Source: Candidatus Hydrogenedentota bacterium (lineage in GTDB: Bacteria; Hydrogenedentota; Hydrogenedentia; Hydrogenedentales; JAEUWI01). Taken from it: 58,190 nucleotides of DNA. The stretch's first letter is position 1. Each line of letters begins with the position of its first letter. The notes under the pieces were generated by a model, which made no database searches, was not told where the DNA came from, and saw only the letters and a program-made list of their open reading frames with translations. This document shows positions 36,624-45,474 of the stretch, in pieces. Where the stretch lies: assembly GCA_016182605.1 (NCBI GenBank), contig JACPGE010000105.1, forward strand, positions 1 to 58,190. The letters are read 5' to 3'. Position numbers and translations under genes: made by a program.

Positions 36624-38894
36624 TTAGAAGTGGTACCACTTACGGCGCGTGGGCGCGCCGTCATCGTAATAGTAGTAGTAATAATAGTAGTAACGCCGCG
36701 TGGTTTCCAGGCCGTTCACCACCACGCCCGCCACGTCGACATTGGCGGTTTCAAGCAGTTTTTTGGCCCGGATCACCGTTTCCCGGCGCGCATTGTTGGT
36801 GGAGACGACCACAATGCAGGTATCGACATGCGTGGCTAGAAGAACCGGGTCCGTCACCACGAGCACCGACGGGGCATCGCAGATCACGAGATCGAATTCC
36901 TCGCCCAGCTTTTGCATCAGCTTGGCCATCCGCTCGGAACCAATGAGTTCCGAGGGATTCGGCGGAACCCGCCCGCTGGAGATGATCCAGAGATTCTCCA
37001 CGCGGGTCTGCCGGATCACGCTCCTCGGATCCAGATCTTCCCGGAGTATGTCGGCCAGGCCGGGCCCGCGTTCCATGCGCATCACCCGGTGCACATTCGG
37101 GCGCCGCAAGTCGGTATCCACGATGAGCACGCGCACGCCGCGATCCGCCATCGTCACGGCCATGTTGGCCACGGTGGTCGTCTTGCCCTCGCCTGGCACG
37201 GCGCTGGTAATCATGACCGTGCGCGGCTTGAGCTGCAGCGTGGCGAATTGAAAATTGGTGCGGAGCGTGCGGTACGCCTCGGAGATGGGCGACTTCGGAT
37301 CGTGCTGCGTCACGATGCACGCGTCGATCTGCTCTTCATCCACGGTGGTCACGTAGGTGGCGCGGCGCCGGCGGTTCTGGAAGCGGCGGGGCTTGCCAAA
37401 GCGCATCTTCGGAATCGTGCCGATTACTTCCAGGCCGATGTATTTGTTCACGTCTTCAATGCTTCGTATCGACGTGTCATTGACCTCCTGCAGCATCGCG
37501 TAACAGAAGCAGCAGAGCATGCCCGAGAGCCCTCCGAGCAGGAAATTCATCCAGATGTTGCGCACGGCAACGGGGGGAATCCGCTTCGGGCTGGGCACGG
37601 ATTCCATCCGCTCGAGCTGGCCGCCGCCCCGGTTCAGGGCGGAGCGCAGTTCCCATTCGCGTTCCGAGAGCCGCGCAAACTCGGTGCGGATGCTTTCACG
37701 CTCCTGCACCAACTGGTCATACTTGTGCTTCTTGTTCGTCAGTTCCGGAATTTTGGGAATGAGTTCCTGAAAGCGCCGTTGAAGCGCCGCCTCCCGTATT
37801 TCGATGCCGGTCAACTGCACCTGCAAATCGATCTGCTGCTGGTAAATCTTCTGGCGCTGCACCCACACGTCGCTGCCGCCTTCGATGCCCGAATCCAGTT
37901 GCTTCACCGCCTCCAGTATCGCGCGCTTCTTTTCGAGTATCTCTTCTTCAAGTTCGAGAAGCCCGGGATAGGACTCCTGATAGCGCGAACTCATGGCAAG
38001 CTTGTTTTGCAGCAATTCATTCAATTCGTGAAAGAGGCGCTCGGCGACGTTGTCCGTCACGAAGTTAAGGGAATCCGCAAAATTCGCCCGGTTCTCCTCC
38101 AGCTCCTGCGCAAGCCCCTGGATACGCGCCTGGGTCTCTTCCCGCTCGATCTTGAGCTTGCCCAGTTCGTCCTCCATCGACGCCATGTCCTGATCGAAAG
38201 TGCCGTAGTTCCGGAAGCCCGACTCCTGCTTGAAGGCCCACTCGGCGCTCTCGGCCGCGGCGAGCAGTTTCTGGTTCTCCTGCAACTGTTCCACGATAAA
38301 GTTGTGCAGATCCCGGCCTTGCTCCATGCGCAACTGGCGGTTCTGCTCCAGAAATACCCGCGCCGTGTACTCGGCGATGTTCTGCGCCTCCTCCGCACGC
38401 GCACATCCCGAAACCGTAATGCGCACCGTGTTGGACTCATCCAGGGCGACCAACTGTATCTTTCCCCGGATGGATTCGGCGCGCTCCTGCAGTTCGCTGT
38501 CGGTTACGGCCTGGCTCAACGGTCCCCCGCCGGCAATGTCGTGTTGAATGATCGCGCGCGCCACGTCATCGGCGAGACCCGCGAGGTTGGTGCGTTCGAC
38601 CAGCCCCGTCGCCGTGATCGGCAGGAGTCCGGCGCCGGAGACGTCCTTCAGGAGGTCGGTGTCCCAGTGCGAGGGCCGTATGACCACGCTGCTGTACGTT
38701 TCCCAGGTGTCGAGCCCCACCTCGCGGCGCGCCATGGAGACCCCGCCAAAGAGCAGGAACCCGACGAGAAATCCGAAGAGCAGGAGCTTCCAGTGATCGA
38801 AGATGGCACTGATAACGAAACGCGCCACATCGCCGCTGGCTTGCTGCTGCCCCTGCAGATTCTCCAGCGTGGGCGTTTCGAAAGAGGACGACAT
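36624..38894 (-). CDS. Wzz-domain bacterial tyrosine kinase (BY-kinase) with poly-Tyr tail
   Basis: A 756-residue polysaccharide co-polymerase/autokinase. Residues 1-470 form the Wzz domain with two membrane helices (WKLLLFGFLVGFLLFGGV and WMNFLLGGLSGMLCCFCYAML) and a long periplasmic coiled coil. The cytoplasmic kinase has Walker A SAVPGEGKTTT (around 563-572), Walker A' VLIVDTDLRRP and Walker B FDLVICDAPSVL. The C-terminal tyrosine cluster is nine consecutive Tyr (RRYYYYYYYYYDDG), which is encoded by a TAC/TAT triplet repeat at about 36663-36692. AGGAG lies 8 bases before the ATG at 38894. It controls chain length or export cycling through autophosphorylation. Confidence 0.95.
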   Translation of the reverse strand: MSSSFETPTLENLQGQQQASGDVARFVISAIFDHWKLLLFGFLVGFLLFGGVSMARREVGLDTWETYSSVVIRPSHWDTDLLKDVSGAGLLPITATGLVERTNLAGLADDVARAIIQHDIAGGGPLSQAVTDSELQERAESIRGKIQLVALDESNTVRITVSGCARAEEAQNIAEYTARVFLEQNRQLRMEQGRDLHNFIVEQLQENQKLLAAAESAEWAFKQESGFRNYGTFDQDMASMEDELGKLKIEREETQARIQGLAQELEENRANFADSLNFVTDNVAERLFHELNELLQNKLAMSSRYQESYPGLLELEEEILEKKRAILEAVKQLDSGIEGGSDVWVQRQKIYQQQIDLQVQLTGIEIREAALQRRFQELIPKIPELTNKKHKYDQLVQERESIRTEFARLSEREWELRSALNRGGGQLERMESVPSPKRIPPVAVRNIWMNFLLGGLSGMLCCFCYAMLQEVNDTSIRSIEDVNKYIGLEVIGTIPKMRFGKPRRFQNRRRRATYVTTVDEEQIDACIVTQHDPKSPISEAYRTLRTNFQFATLQLKPRTVMITSAVPGEGKTTTVANMAVTMADRGVRVLIVDTDLRRPNVHRVMRMERGPGLADILREDLDPRSVIRQTRVENLWIISSGRVPPNPSELIGSERMAKLMQKLGEEFDLVICDAPSVLVVTDPVLLATHVDTCIVVVSTNNARRETVIRAKKLLETANVDVAGVVVNGLETTRRYYYYYYYYYDDGAPTRRKWYHF

Positions 38895-38899
38895 GTACC

Positions 38900-40393
38900 C
38901 TACTCCTGGCCCAGTTCGGCGCGGCGTTCCAATGATTGCATCAGATCCGCCCCCCCGACGGCCTCGGACAGATTGATGCTGCGATCCCATTTGAGATCAT
39001 CGGGCCGGTCAAAAATGCGCGGTGTCACGAAGATCATCAATTCCCGCGAGCCCTTCGCCTTTTCGGTGTGTTTGAAGAGGTGGCCAAAGAGCGGCAGGCT
39101 GCCCAGTCCGGGAATTTTCTGCACAACATCGCGCGAATCGGCCATCACGATCCCGCCGATCACGATAGTCTGGCCGTCGCGGGCGTCGGCCACACTTTCG
39201 CTGCTGCGGATGGCGCGCACGGGCACGCCGTTGGCCACGCCCGTAGCCGTGGAAACCTCCGGCTTCAGTTCGAGCCGGACATAACGCTCTCCAGACGTAT
39301 CCGTGTGCACGTGAGGCGTCACGTCCAGCTTGATGCCGACGTCCAGAAACTGAACGTTCGCCACCGTCGACAGGCCCGCCGTGCCCAACTCCGTGTAGGG
39401 GAACTTCTCGATCATCTCGATGTGTGCGGGCTTGTGGTTCACCGTGCTGATGTAGGGCGTTGCGAGCGTCTCGGCTTTGTCGTCCGCCACGAGTGCGTCG
39501 AGGAATACGCCCAAGTCTATTCCGCTGTTCAGGAAGCCAAAAAACATCTGCCCCGGGGCCGCCAATTGCGCCGGCACCTGCAGGCGCCGGTCAAAATTGC
39601 CGTCCCCTAGAAAGCGCCGCCCAGAACTGGTGTTGTTTCCATTGTTGCCCGAACTGCCCAACTGCTCGTTGAAAAAGGAATCCACCCCGCGAATAGAAGT
39701 CGCCTCGGAGGTCTGCCGCGATCCGGGAATATAGCCGCCTGCCGCCCGGTCCCCCTGTGCGAACCAGCGGATCCCCACCTCCTTGAGGGCGTCCTTTTCC
39801 ACCTCCGCAATCCGGCTCTCGATGTGAATCTGCGTCGTCTTGTTGCTCATCTGGTCCAGTTCCATCGCCACCCCCATGATATTCTGCAGGGCCGAGGGCG
39901 TATCGGTGACGAGGAGCGTGTTCGTATCGGGATCGAAACTGATCGCGCCGCCCGGAGAACTCATCCCCGTGAGCGAATTGGCCATGACTTCCGCATTCGA
40001 ATTCTCCAGATGCACCACCTTTGCAACCATTTCTTCCGTGCGCTCGCCCGTGCCCACCATGGGCGCGCCTCCTGTGCTGCGCGATACCGTCACCCGCGGG
40101 TTCTTCAACATAACCGTCAAGGCGCTCGAAATGCGGGCCGACGCGTCGGCAGCGCTCAGCCCCTTGATCGACACATTGCCAATATAGGGAATGGAGACGT
40201 TGCCGTTCTCATCAACTTGCGTGGTGGTGGAAAACTCCGGTTCCCGGTGAACATTGACGAACACCAGATCGCCGGCGTTCAGCGGCAACTCGCCCGGCGC
40301 TTGAGCCGTTGCGGGGAGAGCCAGGCCGATCGCCACGAGGATCGCCAGCAACGCAATCATCCCGCTGCGGGTTGTCATCCGGGTCGCTTTCAT
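38900..40393 (-). CDS. Secretin-like outer-membrane protein with N-terminal polysaccharide-export domain
   Basis: A 497-residue protein with a signal peptide (MTTRSGMIALLAILVAIGLALPATAQA). Residues 34-110 look like a Poly_export (Wza-type) domain: LPLNAGDLVFVNVHREPEFSTTTQVDENGNVSIPYIGNV, then SAADASARISSAL and KNPRVTVS. Residues 120-200 resemble a secretin N domain (VVHLENSNAEVMANSL, FDPDTNTLLVTDTPSALQ). From about 265 comes the secretin domain with VQFLDVGIKLDVTPHV, RDGQTIVIGGIV and the terminal KGSRELMIFVTPRI. The combination in one chain is unusual. It lies between the BY-kinase and TPR genes, whose product it probably works with. ATG at 40393; an ATG at 40420 is possible. Confidence 0.88.
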   Translation of the reverse strand: MKATRMTTRSGMIALLAILVAIGLALPATAQAPGELPLNAGDLVFVNVHREPEFSTTTQVDENGNVSIPYIGNVSIKGLSAADASARISSALTVMLKNPRVTVSRSTGGAPMVGTGERTEEMVAKVVHLENSNAEVMANSLTGMSSPGGAISFDPDTNTLLVTDTPSALQNIMGVAMELDQMSNKTTQIHIESRIAEVEKDALKEVGIRWFAQGDRAAGGYIPGSRQTSEATSIRGVDSFFNEQLGSSGNNGNNTSSGRRFLGDGNFDRRLQVPAQLAAPGQMFFGFLNSGIDLGVFLDALVADDKAETLATPYISTVNHKPAHIEMIEKFPYTELGTAGLSTVANVQFLDVGIKLDVTPHVHTDTSGERYVRLELKPEVSTATGVANGVPVRAIRSSESVADARDGQTIVIGGIVMADSRDVVQKIPGLGSLPLFGHLFKHTEKAKGSRELMIFVTPRIFDRPDDLKWDRSINLSEAVGGADLMQSLERRAELGQE

Positions 40394-40427
40394 GGGCTCG
40401 GTCCTTCTTGGGTTTCGCATTGACAGA

Positions 40428-42974
40428 CTACTCCGTGATCGCTTTATCGGCAGATTCCGCTCCGCGCACCAGTTCCATCTGCCGCGTCTCGGCGGCCGCG
40501 TCCTGTTCCCAGGCCGCAGGCGTCTCCACGCTGGCCGGATCCGCAGTGGGCGCATCGCTGCCGGGCACGGCATCGGGCGCAAGCGCCTCTGCGGAAGGCG
40601 CCAGCGCGCCAGCCGGGGCCGCCACGGGCGAATCGGCAGCGGCAGGCGGCGCCACCGGCGTTTCCGAGCCCAGTGCCGCCAGCCAGCGCTCGATGCTCTT
40701 GCGTTTGCCCGGATCGATGCCGGGTACCTGAATCGCCTTCTCCCAGTAATCGTTCACCTTGGCGTGGAGGGCGGCACGTTTCACGGGGTCCTCTTCGATC
40801 CGGGAGAGATCGCTGAACATTTGCCCCAACTGCTCGTAGTCCTCATCGGCAGAATAGTTCTTGGGCAGTATCGCGGCCTGGAGGAAAGTGGACTCCGCGC
40901 GATCGAATTCCCCCCGGTTCAGGTATACGCGCGCCAGCGTGCGCACGATCGGGAGGGACGCGTCCGGGTCGGAGACCTCGGTGGCGTTCCTTCGAAGCAA
41001 GGCCTCCGCCTCGTCGTAGTTGCCCAGTTCGAATTGCAGTATCCCCATGATGGTCTCGGCACGAACCCGTTTCGGATGACTTGGATTCTGCTCCACAAAT
41101 TGCGCGTAGAGCTGCAGCGTCTTCTCCCGCAACGCGCGGCTGCCATCCACCGACTGCCCCTGGGCAGCCTGTTGCAGCGCATAGGCCGCATTAAACTGGG
41201 CATCCGCGCGCATGGGGTCGCCGGGATAACGCATCGCGAACTGGAGGTAGGATTCCGAGGCATCCTCGAAATCGCCCTGCGCCACATAGGCCGAGGCCAG
41301 TTCCCGGAAGTCATCGGGCTCCCGCAGGGCCGGCTGCACATAGTACATAAAAAGCAAGCCCGCCACCGAAAGGACAATAAGCAGAAAGACCAGCGTAAGC
41401 ACGCGGCGCACGGTCCGGTGATAGCGGCGCGAGTGTCTGCGCGATCGGCGGCGCACCGGCGCGGCGGAATGGCTGTAGGTCAGTTTGCTCTCCGCATCGT
41501 CGACGGCATCAGGCTGCGGTTGAAAAGTGAAACGCGATGGTTTTAGCGAAGGCAGATTGTATCCAGACGCCATACTGGCCGGGGTGGCTTCTTCCTCTAC
41601 CCGATCGCCTGAGCCGGTTCGCGGCCTTAGATCGCGCGGCTGTTGTTCCAACTCTTGAAGCAGTTGCTCCGCTTCGGCCAGCCGGGCACTCGCTTCGTGC
41701 ATCTTGGCCCGCGATGGCGCCCGGGACGGTTCGTCCGGCGCAACAACGGACGCGGTTATGTTCCAGCCCTCGCCTTCGACAGGGAATGCCGCGCTGGAAT
41801 CCACCGGGGGGATTTCTTCCGCCACCGGCGCCGGCAGGCTGCGCAGAGACCGATCAAACTCCGCATCAAGATGGACTTCTGGCCCCTCGGCAGGAAAGGA
41901 CGGCGCTGTCTGGCGCTCCAACATCTCAACCGGGGCCGTGTCCGGCTGCAAGGAAATTACATCCGGCCAATCCGTTATGTCCGGAACGGAGGTCTCTGGC
42001 AATGCGGCTTCGTGCTCCGGCACATCCGTTTCCGTTTCTGGATTCGTCAGAAGTCCTGATTCAGCCTTGTCCAAGTAGTCCCAGGCATTGGGCAATTCCG
42101 GCGCGTCTGGCGGCTCGGGCACAAACATCGGCGGCTCGGGATCGGGCGTGTATCGGAACGGTGCGGAAGCAGGGCGGTGCTCCAGGCGATCCGTCAGGCC
42201 CAATTCACGCAGCAAGGCATCGCCGGAGAACACGCCGGGCGCCGCGGCAATCGCTTCCTCGTGCACGGGCGCATCGGCGCCTGCCTCCGCGGGAGCATCG
42301 GCCAGCGAAAACCCTTCGAAGAGCGATGGCGGCGCCGCCGCTTCCAGCGCCTCTCGCTGCTCCACCTCATACCCTGCCCCTTCGTGCTCCACCGCCTCAT
42401 GCCCGGCGGACGCAGGCGATTCGGGTTCCAGGGCAGGCGCTTCCAAGACCGGCGCCGGCGGGGGCATAAGCGCCTCGATCGCACGCTCCTGCTCCAGCTC
42501 TTCCACCGGGGTTCTCGCGAGCACATCGCGCGCAAGATCGGCGACCAGATCCTTCAGCGCCTCGATACTTCTGGCGGTGTCGATGCGCGCCATCGCAGGA
42601 CGCGCGCGGCTTAGCAGCACCTCGTCCTCCGCGCGCCCGTCGGGGGGGCCCATGGCATCGTCGACATCTTCCACGCCTTCTTCGTAAAAACTTACCGGCA
42701 TGGAGGGATCCATGTCGTGATGCGGCTGGGTGGGGGCGCCGGTGTCATCGGGCGCGCCATAGATCGCCCCGGCGATGCCGCTGCGCGTAAGGCCGGACAT
42801 ATTGATGAAGTCCATGGCCGATGCGCGCTGATCCGCGGGCACGCCGCTCTCCAGGCGCGAATCGCCGGGCAGATCCGCCAGAAAATCCCGCTCCAGCAGG
42901 CCGAAACGATCCTCCGCCGGGCGTGTTTTCATCCCGGCTGCATCCATGCGATCATGTTCCGTTTCTGCTGCCAT
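40428..42974 (-). CDS. Large TPR membrane protein with acidic disordered cytoplasmic half
   Basis: An 848-residue protein. Residues 1-510 are low-complexity and rich in Glu, Asp, Pro and Ala, consistent with a disordered cytoplasmic region. A basic stretch (RRRSRRHSRRYHRTVRR) precedes one membrane helix (VLTLVFLLIVLSVAGLLFMYYV, about 530-552). The extracytoplasmic part holds TPR-like repeats (ELASAYVAQGDFEDASESYLQFAMRYPGD; TIMGILQFELGNYDEAEALLRR; ARVYLNRGEFDRAESTFLQAA). A Pro/Ala-rich tail follows. GAGG lies close before the ATG at 42974. It sits in the operon between the ExeA-like ATPase and the secretin-like gene and may be a scaffold or assembly factor for them. Confidence 0.85.
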   Translation of the reverse strand: MAAETEHDRMDAAGMKTRPAEDRFGLLERDFLADLPGDSRLESGVPADQRASAMDFINMSGLTRSGIAGAIYGAPDDTGAPTQPHHDMDPSMPVSFYEEGVEDVDDAMGPPDGRAEDEVLLSRARPAMARIDTARSIEALKDLVADLARDVLARTPVEELEQERAIEALMPPPAPVLEAPALEPESPASAGHEAVEHEGAGYEVEQREALEAAAPPSLFEGFSLADAPAEAGADAPVHEEAIAAAPGVFSGDALLRELGLTDRLEHRPASAPFRYTPDPEPPMFVPEPPDAPELPNAWDYLDKAESGLLTNPETETDVPEHEAALPETSVPDITDWPDVISLQPDTAPVEMLERQTAPSFPAEGPEVHLDAEFDRSLRSLPAPVAEEIPPVDSSAAFPVEGEGWNITASVVAPDEPSRAPSRAKMHEASARLAEAEQLLQELEQQPRDLRPRTGSGDRVEEEATPASMASGYNLPSLKPSRFTFQPQPDAVDDAESKLTYSHSAAPVRRRSRRHSRRYHRTVRRVLTLVFLLIVLSVAGLLFMYYVQPALREPDDFRELASAYVAQGDFEDASESYLQFAMRYPGDPMRADAQFNAAYALQQAAQGQSVDGSRALREKTLQLYAQFVEQNPSHPKRVRAETIMGILQFELGNYDEAEALLRRNATEVSDPDASLPIVRTLARVYLNRGEFDRAESTFLQAAILPKNYSADEDYEQLGQMFSDLSRIEEDPVKRAALHAKVNDYWEKAIQVPGIDPGKRKSIERWLAALGSETPVAPPAAADSPVAAPAGALAPSAEALAPDAVPGSDAPTADPASVETPAAWEQDAAAETRQMELVRGAESADKAITE

Positions 42975-42980
42975 GTGCCC

Positions 42981-43997
42981 TCAAGCCTGACGGCTGCGCG
43001 CGGCGCGCAATAACAATTCCTCCGCCCGCTGCTCCCGCGTGGATCCCTGCCGGGCCGGCTGCGGCGGAAGGGGTGCTGGCTCCATAAAGACCGGGGGGCG
43101 CCGTTCTTGCTGCCCCTTCAGACACTCCTGGATGGCGGCGGCCACCCGCCCGCGTTTCTCCGGATCGGGAAGCGTCGTTTTCTCGATGGTGTGCACGATC
43201 ATGTCGTGCGTCACCGTGAGGGAGCGCAACTGTGCGGCAACCAACAGGGCATTGCGGCACAGCGTAACGGTCACCCGCGGGCTGCCTTCGCCATACGCAT
43301 AAATGGCGTGCAACGCCGCCTCTTCAAATTGCGGCCCTTCGCCGGGCCCGGCCCCGGCCTGTTGCAGCCGGAACTCGATAAAGTTGCGCACCTCATCAAA
43401 ACTCAGGGGCGGCAGGGTGTAGGTCATGTTGATCCGCTGCTCAAAATTGGGGGCGGCGCGAAGCACCTGCATCCACTCCAATTGCGCGAAGAAGACGAGA
43501 TTGATGAGTTTGCGTTGTTGCGTTTCCAGGTTCTGCACCAGCCGCAGCAGCTCAAGCTGGCCGCGCTTGTTCAGGTTCTGCGCGTCATCTATGATGAGCG
43601 TGCAGATCTTGTCCCGGTTGTCCAGCAGACACCGGTTCAGCGCTTCCATGTACGCCACGAAGGAATGCTGCGCGGGCTGCACGCCGAACTGCGCCACAAT
43701 GCTTTCCAGCAGCGCAAAACTCGTCCACGAGGGAATGGGCGATCCGATCACCGCCGTCTTGTACCGTGTGGGATCGACCGTCATGCCGGTGATCAACTTC
43801 CGCAGGAGCGTGGTTTTTCCGGTGCCATAACTTCCAAGCACCACCGCAATGCCATGACAATTGTCGACACTGTTCCACAGCCGGAAAAGACACTCTTTAT
43901 GCTCGCGCGTGGCGTAGAAATAGACGGGGTCCGCTGTCGGAGCAAAAGGCTGCTCCTTCAGGCCCAGGAGCTTGAGATAGGATTGTGTTCCGTCCAT
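42981..43997 (-). CDS. ExeA/GspA-like AAA ATPase
   Basis: A 338-residue ATPase: Walker A GSYGTGKTTLLRKL near residue 55, Walker B TLIIDDAQNL, and the sensor-like segment NLVFFAQLEW. The N terminus SYLKLLGLKEQPFAPTADPVYFYATREHKECLFRLW is typical of the ExeA family, which helps insert secretins through peptidoglycan and is also found in many XrtA-type exopolysaccharide loci. There is no C-terminal peptidoglycan-binding domain or membrane helix here, unlike ExeA itself. ATG at 43997 with AGGA just upstream. First gene of the operon, 7 bases before the TPR gene. Confidence 0.9.
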   Translation of the reverse strand: MDGTQSYLKLLGLKEQPFAPTADPVYFYATREHKECLFRLWNSVDNCHGIAVVLGSYGTGKTTLLRKLITGMTVDPTRYKTAVIGSPIPSWTSFALLESIVAQFGVQPAQHSFVAYMEALNRCLLDNRDKICTLIIDDAQNLNKRGQLELLRLVQNLETQQRKLINLVFFAQLEWMQVLRAAPNFEQRINMTYTLPPLSFDEVRNFIEFRLQQAGAGPGEGPQFEEAALHAIYAYGEGSPRVTVTLCRNALLVAAQLRSLTVTHDMIVHTIEKTTLPDPEKRGRVAAAIQECLKGQQERRPPVFMEPAPLPPQPARQGSTREQRAEELLLRAARSRQA

Positions 43998-44571
43998 GAA
44001 TTCCTGCCTGTGCCTATAACATAAAAATGCGCCGTCCCGTGCGCGGCAGCACGTCACCCGCTACCAACGCCCCCGCCGGCCAAGCCGAACCGCCGCCTCC
44101 ATGCGGATGAAACCAGCCTGAGCCCGTCGCCGGGCGGCATAACCACGTGCACTCAATCGTCCGTAATTATAACCCAAGCATATCTTTAGGGGCACGTCTT
44201 CCGTAAACGGGGACCTCTTCGAAGCCGCCTTCAGAATGCGGATCCGAACGTTGCGCGGATCAAGGGATTTCTCATGCTTCAACAGTAACAATTCTAGCGA
44301 AAGCCGGTACAAGTGTCAAGCATTTATTACAATTTTTCCGCATTTGAGCCCGGTGATTACGGCCTACCACCCGCCTCGAAATACAAAGGAGGCCGCCCCT
44401 CTCCTGCCAAGCCTTCGCGCCCACCGAAGCGGACGCACCCCTCGATCCCGGATCACGATCTCGCACGCTGTCCGCTCAATGCGATAGAATCGCCGGGTGC
44501 GAACGGTCAAAGCGCCCCCACCCATGCGCTCTGACCCGCAAGCGGCTGTCAATCAAGGAATTACCGCGCCC
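43998..44571. other. Divergent control region between the exopolysaccharide and lasso-like operons
   Basis: About 570 bases without a convincing gene. It holds the strong minus-strand promoter at 44291-44319 and a second minus-strand -10-like TATAAT at 44171-44166 nearer the ATPase gene. For the plus-strand operon only a weak TAGAAT at 44485-44490 was seen. The minus-strand leader is about 285 bases. Confidence 0.55.
44291..44319 (-). promoter_or_regulatory. Near-consensus sigma-70 promoter of the exopolysaccharide operon
   Basis: On the minus strand: TTGACA (44319-44314), exactly 17 bases, TAGAAT (44296-44291). This is a perfect -35 and a 5-of-6 -10. Transcription would start near 44284 and run into the ExeA-like, TPR, secretin-like, BY-kinase and O-antigen ligase genes, with a leader of about 285 bases before the ATG at 43997. 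Confidence 0.8.
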
Positions 44572-45474
44572 ATGGACGATTTGCATACCTACGATGTCTT
44601 CGGCCTCACCGTCAGATCAACCTTCCCTTGCCCGGAATTCCCCGAGGGCCACGGTGAACCCGATGTCTCCATGTCCCTCGGCGAGGTTCCAGATCGAATC
44701 GACGGGCCACTGGCGAAGGGTGTCCTTTTCGAGGCCTCTCCGGAGGAGTTCGTCCTCAATATGGACGGAATCGCGAAGTATCATGTGTGCAACGGCAATC
44801 GGATCACCATTGCGCCCGCCCCCGGTGCAGACCAGGATTCGATCCGGCTCTTCCTGGTGGGCTCGGTCTTCGGCGCCCTCCTCCACCAGCGGGGGATGCT
44901 CCCCCTGCACGCCAGCGCCGTGGAAATCGACGGTGGCGCCATCCTCTTCTGCGGCGAATCCGGCGCCGGCAAGTCCACCCTCGCCGCCGCCTTCGCCAAA
45001 CGCGGTTACCGCGTGCTGGCAGACGATCTGGTCGTTATCGCCACGGATGCGCAACCTGTCCCCCTCGCCCTGCCCGGCAAACGCAATGTGCTCCTCTGGC
45101 GCGATGCCTTGTGTCAGCTCGAACTCGACCCCGACAGCCTCCCCCGGGTGCGCCCTGTGCTGGACAAGCATGCTCACCCCCTTCTTGAAAATTACTGCGA
45201 CACCCCAATCCCTGCAAAGCGGATCTATGTTCTCTCCGCGCACAACCAGGACACCTTCCTGCGGGTACCGGTGCGTGGCGCGAAGAAATTCGCCTGCCTC
45301 AAGAACAACACCTACCGCTTCCGCTTCATGCCCGGGGTCTCCGGCAAGAAACCGCATATGGACCAGTGCTCGACCCTGGCCCGCCACGTGGAAGTGCTTC
45401 ACGTGACCCGGCCCCGCGGCGGCTACCGTCTCGAAGAACTGGTCAATCTCATAGAAGCGGATTGCCGATCATGA
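44572..45474 (+). CDS. HprK-related P-loop kinase of a lasso-peptide-like operon
   Basis: A 300-residue protein with an HPr kinase/phosphorylase C-terminal-like fold: the segment LHQRGMLPLHASAVEIDGGAILFCGESGAGKSTLAAAFAKRGYRVLADDLV contains the P-loop GESGAGKS at about 128-135 and the acidic ADDL. True HprK acts on HPr; no PTS gene is near. Homologues in lasso peptide clusters (ThcoK type) phosphorylate the C-terminal Ser of the precursor, and others occur as HprK-related kinase A beside PqqD genes. ATG at 44572 is chosen by domain start; ATG at 44524 and GTG at 44497 are possible. Its stop overlaps the sulfotransferase start by 4 bases. Confidence 0.85.
   Translation: MDDLHTYDVFGLTVRSTFPCPEFPEGHGEPDVSMSLGEVPDRIDGPLAKGVLFEASPEEFVLNMDGIAKYHVCNGNRITIAPAPGADQDSIRLFLVGSVFGALLHQRGMLPLHASAVEIDGGAILFCGESGAGKSTLAAAFAKRGYRVLADDLVVIATDAQPVPLALPGKRNVLLWRDALCQLELDPDSLPRVRPVLDKHAHPLLENYCDTPIPAKRIYVLSAHNQDTFLRVPVRGAKKFACLKNNTYRFRFMPGVSGKKPHMDQCSTLARHVEVLHVTRPRGGYRLEELVNLIEADCRS

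Noticed and set aside
36912-39284. Open frame of 790 codons antisense to the BY-kinase gene
   Set aside because: Shadow frame caused by third-position GC bias; the minus-strand kinase has all motifs.
44485-44490. TAGAAT as the -10 of a lasso-operon promoter, giving a leaderless GTG at 44497
   Set aside because: No acceptable -35 at 16-18 bases, and the kinase domain starts later, at 44572.
44313-44534. 73-codon plus-strand frame just before the lasso-like operon containing a YxxP pattern (DYGLPPASKY), considered as a lasso precursor
   Set aside because: Its GTG start has no ribosome site and overlaps the -35 of the divergent promoter; there is no plausible core (Gly/Ala/Ser/Cys at position 1 with Asp/Glu at 7-9), and the tail is low-complexity Pro/Ser.
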